Below are positions 25,201 through 35,991 of a stretch of DNA of 64,000 nucleotides, in pieces. The notes under the pieces are model-generated. The model ran no database searches and was not told the DNA's origin. It saw only the letters and a list, made by a program, of their open reading frames with translations. The stretch is from Limanda limanda (Eukaryota; Chordata; Actinopteri; Pleuronectiformes; Pleuronectidae): the NCBI RefSeq assembly GCF_963576545.1, contig NC_083654.1, positions 19,929,699-19,993,698 of the forward strand, given 5' to 3'. Made by a program: the position numbers and the translations under genes. Every line of letters begins with the position of its first letter. The first letter of the stretch is position 1.

Positions 25201-28200
25201 AGTAAGTCCAGGATCCTCCACTATTTTTATTTTCTCATTAAGCCCAATGTTTCATGGGTATTTAACAATAAAGGTCATTGGATCGTATCAAACCTCCTGC
25301 TCCCACTGACTGTGAATCTTGTCTCCACCTTGTTGAACCTTGTTTCCTCAGGGTGATACTTCAGCCTCTAAAAGTCATCCTGGCTCCAGTGGGCGATGTA
25401 GGGACGATGAAGGAGCTGTGCAGCGAGACCTGCCTCGCGTCCGTCACTTCCAGGATGAGCACGGCCGTCCTGAAGACACAACCGCGAGTCGATTACCACC
25501 AAATCCACAACCCGACTGCGCCTCCATGTGACGTCTGCGCCTCCGCCTGCACCGACGACCAGTTCCTGCTGAAGATGGAGGAAAGCAGAGTCTGCAGTAA
25601 AGAATGTCTGGTCAACTTCAAAGAGGTGCATAATCGTCGTCTCATCATTTCTGCAAGAAGAGTTTTACACTTTCTGACACATTTCAAGGTGTCAAGGTTA
25701 AAAAAATCATCGGAAGTCATCGCTAATTTCGAGAACTGTTAATCTTACTGGTTTGTGATGAAATTGTGTGTTCAGGCGTTTAGGTTAAATGTATATTTGT
25801 ATATTAAATCACACAGTAAAACTCCAGTAATAAAGATCCGTTTGAATATTTGATAACAGACACAACATTTATACCGTACACCAACCGTGTTCTGTTTTTA
25901 TAACAATATCAGAAAGTCAAGACGCCTCAGGTCTGCCCCATGTGTCAGACCTCTCATCACCTGTCAGACATGGTTGAGGACAAAGACCAGGACGGCAGGT
26001 TGGACTTCTTCTGCAGCAACAGATGTTTGGTGGTGTACAAGGCGCAGTTTCTTACCAAGTCAGGTAATTCAATTAATTTAAACGACAAACTTTTCTTTCC
26101 CTCGTGTTTCTGTGTTACACAGAAACAGCTGCCTCTTGTTGTCAAAGGAAACTCTCCTTCTGCTCTATAGATCCTCATTTATTTGAACCCCATTTGAACC
26201 TTGTCTTTATAGCAAAGACCAGCTCGTCATCTGAGGAGCACCATATTAAGGATGTGACGCCAAAAGACGTGAAACCAAAGACGGACTTTGTGAGTTTCTG
26301 ATCTAGATTCAGAGTTAGAATAATCACTTCACGCAAACCTGTCTATTCTAGATGTTACACAACTAATCCAACTCTTTTTTTTTCCCTGCTTCTCGTCAAG
26401 ATAAAAGAGGAGCTGGTCGACGAGGGGTACAACCAGAATCTGCCTCCCGGCGTCGCCACAGAACACATCAAGGATGAGCCAAGCGGGACCAAGGTAGGAA
26501 AACACATCACAGTTCATCAGAGGCTGAAAGAAAAGGAAGCAGAACAAATGTATTTGCCGGTTTACAGCACTATAAGTCTGTGAGGTATGAGAAAGTATTC
26601 ATTACATTTGTCAGCAGGTTCCATCAGAGTCCCCGTGAATCATCTTCCTTCTGTTTGTGACAGGACTTGCAGATCGATCCTGTTTTCTTCCTGACGACAG
26701 ACTCTCCTCCGTCAGTAGACACCGCTCTCTGCCACGTGGATTTGAAACTGTCTTGCCTCAGCTGCAAGAAGACGCTGATGGACGGAGAGACCGTTTACCA
26801 AAGGAAGGACCATGCGGACGTCTTCTGCTCCACTGCCTGCATCTTAACGTTTTACCAAATGAGACCAGTGAGGAAGACCTGCCAGTTCTGCCTCGAGTGA
26901 GTCACACGCTTTCTGCTCATTGCTTGTGTTTTCACATTGTTCTTTCAGCTTTGGCTTGGAGAATTTCAAGGAATTCTCAAAAATGTATCTGCAATAATTT
27001 TGAGAGTTAGCTAATTGGTTAAATCATTTATTAAGACGAAATTCAAAATTCTCAAACTCTAGGATATGGCTTTCCTGCTCTGTTTTATTTCGTAGTCAAC
27101 TGAAAGCCTTGTGGACTTCTTGGACAAAACAGGATTTGAATTTCTTATTTTTCAGCTCTTGGAAAATGTTATTGTGATTATTGTTTACTAGCGTCTGACT
27201 TGTTATAGGTTTAGTTAGTTGTTGCACTTGTCTGATTCTGATTTATTACAAACGTTGTGATCATTGGCTTTAAAAACAGTTACTTCAGGCTGTCCTGTTG
27301 GCCTGTAGATGTCACCTCAGAGTAATGTTTTAAAAATGCGACTACCTCCACTGACAGTTAAGTCGTCCCCAGCGTCCTTCAGCCCGATTTAGCAGCATCT
27401 AATCACTGTGTGTACATTCTAACTGACTTCATCCTGCTTCCTTCTCCCAGGGAGGTAAGAGAGTCGCAGGACGTCCTCCAGTTCCCGGTGGAGCCTGAAG
27501 GGACATTAAAGGACTTCTGCAGCCAGGCCTGTCTGTCCTCCTTCAACTACGAGAAAATCGTGTCCACAAAAATACCCATCGTGCCTCTCGCATCACATTC
27601 CCAATGCAGCATGTGCGGCAGATACTGCATTGTAAGAGATTTCAGAGGATAAAATGATGTTTATTGTAATAGTGCTGATTGTAAAGGACAATAAATGATG
27701 GCTGACTGACTGTCTGTTGTTTTTCCTCCTGCAGAGCAAGCATGAGATCATAAAGCAGGGCCTGGTTCACAAGATCTGCAGCGAGCCGTGTTTTTTCCGT
27801 TTCTGCAACTTGAACAATCTGTCGCTCTGTCAGAACTGTCACTGCCGCTGCAACACACTACTCATCCTCAAGATGAAGGAGGGCAACAAAAAACTTTGCA
27901 CTGCAGCGTGTGTGGCCCAAGTAAAAAAGGTAGGAAAAGGTTGTGCACGTGTCGGTCAAAGAATACGTTTGTAAAGGTGTATTAATACTTGTTATTCGCT
28001 TGTAGCAGCATCTGGTTTGGTTTTTGTTCTGGTTAAATTCTACGTGAGGTTTAAAAAACCCACCTGCAGTATTGGAAATGCAGAACATTGATGTGTTATT
28101 TAAAAATTGCTCACGATGAGGTGATGATGGATGGGATTTTATATTCTCTCTCTTCTTTTGCAGACAATCCGAACATGGCAGCCGTGTGTCATGTGCCAGT

Positions 28201-31200
28201 CTTCCTGTCCGGCATCAGACATGGTGGAGACCATAACCGGAGAAAACGTGGTGGAGCTCTTCTGCACCAACAGCTGTGTGATGGCAGCAAAGATCCAGGC
28301 TGCCAGTGCGTCAGGTACTGGACGTTCTCAGTTAATATATCTGCTCTTTGCCTTTTCCCTCCTTTTCTCGTTATTCTCTCTCTCCACTGGGAAGTTCCAG
28401 CTCTCAGTGAACAAAACGACTCATTTTTTGTTTATGTGAGATTTAAGATAATGAAGGTTCAACTTTAATTGTCAAGAGACCTTAAAGCTCGATGCTGTGG
28501 ATTTCCTTAAATTCTCCAAATGAAGGTGGATGATATTGAACTGCTTTTAGATGCTGTCGTCATTATCTGAGAAAAAAAACATTTGAGACAAAACATGTCT
28601 CAAACTAAAGAAACATGTTAGGGTTAGTGTTTGATCAAAACTTATTATAAAGCAGAAGGTGACTGCGTATATACTCTGCGGTTGTATATTTGTGATATGG
28701 AACCAACTGGATCCCTGAATCCTTCTGTGTGTATTCATTCCCCTTATCTCACGCTTACACATATTATTCTCTTTCCCTGCTTCTTCCCAGACGCTCCACT
28801 GAACTGTGATAGCTGTGGGAGGAACACGCTACCCGCCTGCCACCTCGCCATGCCAGCCGCCACCATCAGAAACTTCTGCACTCTCGCCTGTGCCATGACC
28901 TTCAAGGTAAAACAGTCTGTAGATTTCACAAAGCTCATATTTGCAGAGAGGATTATGTAAAGATTTTTTTTAACTCTTAATGATCTCATACATTTTATGT
29001 TACACTGGCAGTGGAGGGACGTGTTCATCTTTTCATTTTACTTTCTGTACCACAGGAGACGCAGAAAGACACAAGTGCTTCCTCTCACCTCTCAGGAGCC
29101 TCGGATCTAACCAACAGTGACTTCCTCAAACCACCAGAGAACCTGCTGTGTGCCCAGTGTCGACGCATCATAAAGATTTCACCCAAAGTTGTCCAGCAAA
29201 AGGTGCGTTGTAATCTGAGCACATCACTATATTTTCTTCTCTCTAACTTTATTTGAGAGGTCAGGGATTTCAGTTTTAGAAACCAAAGGTATTAATTTCA
29301 CATTCTGTGCTTGTGCTTAAATGTCATGTGCACCAGTTTGAGCTGATATCTATGGAACAAACTCACGTTTTCCTTCTCACTGTATTGTTCTGACAACTCT
29401 TGAAAGCTTCGAGACGGTAACATACATTGTGACACATGTGTGAACATTAAATACTGTGTATCTGTGTGTGCTTATAGGGAAAAATGACTTTCGTGTGCAG
29501 CCTGGCCTGTTCTCAAGAGTTCAAGAGGGTCACGAACATCATGACAACGTGTGAATACTGTAGAACTGAAGGCATCGCCAAGGACGCGAAGAGAATCGAC
29601 AGCAAAGACTGCTTCTTCTGCAGTGATGGTGAGGAGACAGATTCACTATTTACTTCCCAGGTCTGAAGTTAACTTTATGTCAATGAGCCAAATGAAGACT
29701 CTTCTCTCTCTCTCTCTCTCTCTCTCTCCTCTCAGGCTGCAAGATTCTCTTAGGTCATGAGCTGGAGAGGAAGTGGGGGAAGCACTGTTACTCGTGTGCT
29801 TACTGCCGCTCCTGCTCCAGGACAGTGTTGACGGCAAATTACGCAGGAAAAACAGAGGAGTTCTGCTCTGAGGTCTGCATGTCAAAATACAACATGCTCT
29901 ACTGCTGCGTAAGTTGAGCTGGACACGTATTTTATATACACATTTTGTTCTCCTCGTCTGAATTTGACAAATGCATTCTACTGACGACTCTTTAACGCTC
30001 TGCTTTCTGTCAGTATGCCAAGTGCGACACCTGCAGTCATAAAGGGAAACTGCGAGAGAGCCTTTCCATGCTGGGGGAGGTCAAACACTTCTGTGACCTC
30101 AGATGTGTCCTTCACTTCTGCAACAAAATGCTCCAGGTGTTCAACACAGGTTTGTTACTGTTATAATATGATATTGGTCGACATGTTTGATCTTGTTTGT
30201 GTCTGAATATGTGGTTCTCTTGGATACAGAATAAAAGCTGGAGCAGTTCAATATGATCATGATAATCAGATTCATCAGTAACATCCCCTCTTCTCTTTTC
30301 TAGATTCCTCCTCTCCTGAGTCGTCAGGTGCAGCAGCGTCCTCGCCCATCATCACCAGCGTTATCTCACTTTCGAGTCAAAACAAAACCTTATCCAGCAC
30401 TACACAACCTGGTATTTATACAAACACATGTACACAACATCAAGACAAAAATACACAAATATGTAGTGATGAATATGATACAGACCTGACTTTAATTATG
30501 AGGCAGTCAATATAAATGTCATAAATTTAACACTAACATCACATCCTGACTCTTTTTATGCTTCTAGCTTCTTCCTCCCCTGAATCTTCACGTGCGGCAG
30601 AATCCTCCCCGGTCATCACCAACGTCGTCTCACTTGCGAGTCATCTGGCTCACAGGAACAATACCTCCTCCAGCACTACACAACATGGTACTCATACAAA
30701 CACACACAACCGCACAGACACAAAAGACTCCAGGTTTCACCTACGTGGACAAACAGCGTCTGACTCTGTCATTTCTCTACAGAATCTGTCCCTGAAATTC
30801 AAACGAAGGTCGTCGGACATGTAAGTTCACTCCGAAAGTCAAGTCCTCCACATTGTTCATCATCAGAGTCGTGCACATTGAGTTACAAGCTTAATAATAA
30901 TAACAACCTGATGTTGAAGATGGAAATGATGAGGATGTAATTTGGCTGTTGTTCAGGCCAGTGTTCAAACCGCTCCCAGGGAACTGAAGAACAAGTCTGT
31001 GCTCTGCTCCCCGTTGGTCCACAACAAAGGCGTCTCATGTACGACAGTGACTGTGGACGCAGAAGCACAAACAGGTGAAATACACTTTCAAGTTTGTTTC
31101 TTTCCTTTTCAGCCAAATACACTTCTTCAGCTTCACCCTGCACTGATGTGTTTGGTTTGGGACAAATACATACGACTTCGCGGATAATATGAAATGAAAT

Positions 31201-34200
31201 ATACACACATGCTTTATTCCAATTAAAGATCTTTGAATTTGTTTGTTTTTTCCTTTCTCTCTTGTGTGAAGACATCTTTCTACCTAAGGTCATAGTGCTG
31301 CCTCTCCCAGTGCCGGCCTACGTTCCACTACCAATGAACATGTACAGCCAGTTCACACCACAGCCTGTGGGTCTACCGGTACCGGTGCGTAAAACTCTTT
31401 TTCCGTCTGTTTCACAGACCTTTATTAGGTTTCTTATGAAGTTTGTCTTTCTCAAACCTTGCCCTTTGACAGCTGCCAGTGCCCATCTTCCTCCCTGTGG
31501 CGCTGGACCGTCCTGCTCCAGCGATGAAAGAGAGAGTCGAGCCTCCTGAGGCAGAACTCCACCTCAGGTCTGAGACGGGGACCCAGCAGGACGGCGATAG
31601 TGAGAGAGAGAACGGGCTGAGGGCTGAAGAGCTGACCCCTGTAGACGAAAAACAAGAAACTCAGGACCTAAACGGTAAGATTGGGATATTTATAAATACC
31701 AGTAGTACACATATTTATAGTAATAAATAAAAAACTACTCCAGATTTCTACTCTCTCAATGGAACCAGAACATTCAAACTCTGTGCAACATTTATCTGTA
31801 ACATTATTTTCAGAAGACACCAGTAGCTTCGACGATGATTTGGATACAAACAATCTGGGTAGTTTCAACCTCCAGGAGCACTCGTTCACTGACGTCAGCC
31901 TTTGGTCGCTCGGTCAACAACACACTCCGGCTCCTCCTCCGATCAGAGAGGAACCTGCGAGCTCTGCACCTGCTCCTCCACCGTCACAGCCAACGCTCCA
32001 GAGCAAAGCCCACAACAAGAACGAGGTGAGAAACCCCCTGAGAGACGGACAGAGCAGTTTAGATGCAGTGGTCTCATCTCTCTGTTCTGTAAACCTGCCT
32101 CTCCTCTCTGTCCAAGGGTCCTAAGTTGCCCCGGTTGTGTAAGGTCACCAAAGAGGAGACGTTTCAAAGAGACTTGTCTAAACTCGTGTCGAGGAAACCG
32201 CACAAACAAAAGAGTCAGTGTGGGATCGATGCCTGGAAGAGATGGATTCAGGGGAGGAAGTCACAAACCAACCTGGATCCTGTTTCCTGTATGTTGTTCT
32301 GTCTCTTATTTTTGAAACCATGTGATTTTCAGTTCACATTTTGGTGTTTGATGCATTAATAATGTGTTTTTTTTAACTAAAATGTCCTTTAAATGTTGAC
32401 TGGACAGAACAAGCTATTGATAGATGTCACTATTGAACTACTGAAACATTGAAGAAAGTAATTGATCATAAATCAATCACTGACTGTCTCATCCACTCAG
32501 ACCAGGAGAACGTTCTTCTCTGTTCTGCGGCTGAACTGAGCGACGGCCTCTGTTGCTTCGTCAATGAGGTGAAACGAGATGATGGAGAGCCGCACCCCCC
32601 CGACAGTCTGTTCTACCTCTGCCTCAGCATTCAACAGGTCAGATGAGTGAGACAGTACACAAACATAAAGGGGCCTCATACTATCGTGAGAAATACTATA
32701 ACATCACATGGAGAGAATAGAGAGGTTTGTCCTATTTTAAGAATAAGTAAGTGTTTTTCATATGTATAGTATTTGTGATATTGTGAAGAAAGGGCAGAAG
32801 CTAATGTTGTGCAATAATGCATTAAACGTGATACCATAAAATGGTGTTCCTTTCAGCATTCAATAAATTTGGTTACCAAAATAAAATATTGAATATGAAT
32901 ATTAAATAATACCTTTAATTGATTTAAGTTACCTCAGGGCACCACCCTTCAAAGGAAGGGGGAAAGAGTCAATTTATGGATTAAGTCTCATAAAAGTACT
33001 AACAAAATTGGAATTCTGATTAACAATTAAATTTATAACTATAACCAAAATTACCATATAGATAGTTAGATAAGTTGAAGGATATGGAATTCTTCACAGT
33101 GTAGTGGTTGGCAAAATTCATGAATTTTGAACAATGAAAAAACATTTGTGAAAGACAAACATTTATTATGAAGATAATAAAGTATAAAAACACAAATTAC
33201 TAACAGTGTACTTAATATATAAAGATGTATATGTGAGTATGTGTGTGTGTGTCTGTGTGAGTGAGCGTGCTTCCAAAATGGCGGTTGGCCACTTCGAAGA
33301 TAACTGCCCCCCTCTTTGGAATGTTTACGACAAGAGGCATGCAAGGAAAGACTGAAGAGCATAACTAACATTAACTTTCAAATAAATTGTAACCAATATC
33401 ACCACAACACAAAACAAACTTATAAACATCACAAGGAATCTGATAAACAGTCTTTGCTAAGCCTAGTATAATTATTAAGCCCAGTGGCGTTACCCGTCCA
33501 TGGAAAGGGAAAAAAAGTTTCTGTGCGGTTCGAGGTTCTGTGAAGTCGTCTTGCTGCCTTTGCAGTTTCACTGTTCAGGACCTTGTGTCACTGCTTGAAG
33601 GTTGGTAGAGCCTGGATTTGGAGGAGGTTTCCCTCGCTCGGTGAGTGGAAAGCTGCACCTCTTGCGCAGACAGAGAGGTGGCTCCTCTCGGAGCGTCGCA
33701 TTGAAATAGGAATCGTAGAGAGGAAGAAGAGGGGGAGACCTGGCCTTATATGGGCTTGGTGACCTCATGGGTCCCAGAGTGACCAATAGTGGATGACTTG
33801 TGTCTCCGGTCGGATTTCACACCTCTGTGTGACATTGAGGCACCCTGGGAGACTGAGTTCTGGAGGCTCTGGTTTTCTCCAGAACAAAGGACACGCGGCC
33901 TTAGGCTTTGACTACGAATGTAGGCCGAACTGAAGTTCACAAATACTAGGTCCAAACACTAACTAGAGCCAAACAGTCAGAACCTTTCTTCAAGATCCAT
34001 GAATTTTTCTCTGTGAAATCAGTGAAAATTTTAAATATGTCTCTTAATCAAAGAAAGTCCTGGATCCACTTCTTTGTCCAGATCTGAGTCATAAGAGATC
34101 TTCCTTGGTCAATGTCTCATCCTTCCAAGTTTTGTGAAAACATAAGACAAGAAAAACACAAAATCTACACAATCCATCTACCATTTGTTTTGCTCCATGG

Positions 34201-35214
34201 TTCTGTTTTGTCGTTTGTCAGTTTCTGTTTGAGAACGATCGCATGGAGAACATATTCAGTGACGTGATCTACAGCAAGTTCAACACTGAGTTCAACAAAA
34301 TCCTCCAACATCTCAAACCCTCAGTCACAGACGCTGGTGAGTTAACGTCCAGGTCTTTAACTTTTATTTTCTGTCTCGGATAAACTCGGATCTGCTCAGA
34401 GATCCTGTTTGTTTTCCCCGGCAGGTTGCATCCAGTCCTGCGTGGAGGAGGAGTTTCTTTGGGACTGTAAACAGTTGGGGGCGTACTCCCCCATCGTCCT
34501 CCTCAACACTCTGCTCTTCTTCTGCTGCAAGTACTTTGGCTTCACCACGGTGGAGCAGCACCGCCAGCTGTCCTTCACCCAGCTCACCTGCTGCACCAGA
34601 ACCAACCTGGACCACACCCGGACCACTTCCCTTCGCTTCTACCCGCCCACATCCACGACTGAAGCTCAGCCAGGTACCAACACGACTGTGAAGATACAAC
34701 AGTGATGAAGAAGATCAGATCTCATTACCTCCTCTTGTGTTTGATTTTTCATGATTGTCTGACGCAGACCGGGTTCCCGCTAAAAAACGTAAGAAAGATA
34801 ACGTGGAGAATGTCCTGGAGATGATGGAGAACACGGAGAACCCGCTCCACTGCCCGGTCAGACTCTATGAGTTCTACCTCTCCAAGTGGTGAGTGTCTGA
34901 CTCGCACTTTAAGTTGAGGACGCCTGAGCAGTTCAAATGTAACTACCTGTCTGAAATGTAAACGTCTTCCTCTGCTTCCTTTCAGCCCTGAGACGGTGAA
35001 GCAGTGCAGCGACCGGTTATTTCTTCGGCCAGATCGCTGCTGTGTTCCCAGCAGCCCCCACTGGTTCGACTCTACCCCACTGGATGGCGAAACCATGGAG
35101 GCCATGCTCGCTCGAACCCTCACAGTCCGAGAGCTGCAGGACAGAAGGTTGCAAACTTCGGCCCAACGGACAACAGACGACACCACGTCCACATGTTCTT
35201 GTTCTAGTTGTTAA
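21696..35214 (+). CDS. ZMYM-B: expanded zinc finger MYM-type 4-like protein, possibly fused to the SET cassettes
   Basis: Exons in phase: 21696-22202, 22293-22366, 22511-22741, 22897-23057, 23335-23494, 23605-23802, 24014-24161, 24574-24639, 24947-25201, 25352-25625, 25913-26063, 26213-26289, 26401-26493, 26664-26896, 27451-27631, 27735-27929, 28164-28314, 28791-28906, 29055-29202, 29478-29628, 29736-29908, 30014-30149, 30304-30411, 30568-30687, 30783-30820, 30957-31074, 31272-31385, 31473-31674, 31814-32025, 32117-32288, 32501-32637, 34222-34335, 34425-34673, 34768-34888, 34986-35214. The first exon is highly acidic with an AT-hook-like RGRP core in a basic patch. Three MYM blocks follow, then PVPVPxYVPLPMNMYSQ linkers and a DUF3504 domain nearly identical in layout to ZMYM-A. 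No own initiator exon was seen; the first exon needs a phase-1 donor such as 21265. Confidence 0.82.
22897..24161 (+). other. MYM block 1 of ZMYM-B (four exons)
   Basis: Four exons (22897, 23335, 23605, 24014) correspond one-to-one to the ZMYM-A exons at 3822, 4230, 4538 and 4861. Signature pairs include CSHCEKIMMKGQTAYQ, FCSKSC, MCNKSC and CSMCLTS. It is followed by a small lysine-rich exon at 24574-24639. Confidence 0.75.
24648..24765 (-). repeat. Retroelement-like repeat in a ZMYM-B intron
   Basis: Begins 'cagaatcagaatccttttat' and continues 'ttgccttggtgtggttggtg', a motif seen at fish retroelement 3' ends in reverse. Flanking it, near-identical stretches 'ggatgtttaaatata' occur at about 24496 and 24781, so the local intron also contains a small duplication. 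Confidence 0.45.
24947..26289 (+). other. MYM block 2 of ZMYM-B (duplicated exon set)
   Basis: Exons at 24947, 25352 and 25913 repeat the order of block 1 (CRSCEQMMMKGQTVYH, then CSETC, then MCQTSHHLSDMV). The exon at 25352-25625 covers both the second and third finger exons of the other blocks in one exon, so an intron is missing or a central part was lost. A linker exon (26213-26289) leads to the third block. Confidence 0.72.
26401..30149 (+). other. MYM block 3 of ZMYM-B (full nine-exon set)
   Basis: Exon 26401-26493 (IKEELVDEG...IKDEPSGTK) matches the ZMYM-A linker exon 2769-2903. Exons 26664 to 30149 then match ZMYM-A exons 3822 to 6387 in order, each with the same finger cysteines. This is the ancestral full set, preceded by two partial copies. 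Confidence 0.75.
30304..30687 (+). repeat. Single-exon duplication in ZMYM-B
   Basis: Exons 30304-30411 and 30568-30687 are tandem copies. Both encode an S-rich start, 'SSPIITSVISL' or 'SSPVITNVVSL', and an STTQP or STTQH end, with matching phase. ZMYM-A has only one (6489-6596, TPIIANVISL). Confidence 0.75.
32805..33958 (-). mobile_element. Solo LTR-like element in a ZMYM-B intron
   Basis: On the minus strand it begins TGTTTGGACC and ends ATTATTGCACAACA, flanked by a 4-bp duplication CTAA at 32801-32804 and 33959-33962. Much of it is homologous to 46314-47118 (shared 'ggcctacat', 'gaactcagtctccca', 'cagaggtgtgaaa', 'gtgaggtcacca' and a TATATAAG-like box). No internal coding region is present, so it is read as a solo LTR. 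It lies between the DUF3504 exons at 32501 and 34222. Confidence 0.82.
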
Positions 35215-35410
35215 AGACATTCTTTCTGATAGAAACTGTGAAGAAGAGACATCTTCATCAAGACATCCGGTTCTGACGCAGTTAACTTCTCTTCAGTCGC
35301 TGCACATTCATGTTTTATTGTTTGTTTCCTTTCAGTCGGTTGAATGTCAACACTTTCAGTTGTGACCTGAGATCTGCGTCATTCTATTTGGAATAAAGAA
35401 GAAAGTTTAG
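35215..35410 (+). promoter_or_regulatory. ZMYM-B 3'UTR with poly(A) signal at 35392-35397
   Basis: AATAAA follows the stop codon by about 180 bases within 'atttggaataaagaag'. The same 3'UTR with its signal recurs at the head of the later array units (43304-43309, 58987-58992, 63920-63925). In the copy near 48850 the signal is mutated to AATACA. Confidence 0.65.
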
Positions 35411-35991
35411 AAAAGTTATGTTTGATTTTCCTTCCCATCTCTCCGGATAGAGAAAGACTTGGATCTCTGCCTCACCCGCAGCGAAACCATATTTCTTCAT
35501 TCATGTTTCAAGTCAAAACTATTGAGTGTAAATAAGAACTGTCTCCAGGTCTGGAAAGAGAAGCCAATGCAGAAGTGCCTGAAACTTGTATTTTCTCAGC
35601 CGACCAGTAGAGGGAGACTCCAGTGGTTGATTCTATAGAAGTCTATGAGAAAATGACTCAAACTAACTTCTCACCACATTAATAAATGTCAGTAAACATT
35701 TTTCCTTCAGAGGTTGAGATGTTCTCAATCTCTAGTTTTTCACAAAAACACTCAGAATTGACTCATCAGGAAAGAAGGAGATATATATGATTTTTAATAT
35801 TCATAGATTTGATATGAGGGAGGAATAGACGTCACTTCAAAAATACAAGGAAACTGAAGAACATATGAGACTCTAGATATTATCCAAAGTTGTTTATGGC
35901 TGGAGAAGATCTTCATTAATAAAGCATCATGTCTCAGTTTGTGAAAGTGGCTGAGGACTCGAGCTCAATCAGATCCAACTGGATTTCAGGC

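Noticed and set aside
31943..32315. Overlapping frames on both strands near 32 kb
   Set aside because: They overlap ZMYM-B exons 31814-32025 and 32117-32288, whose frame is fixed by both splice sites and by homology to ZMYM-A.
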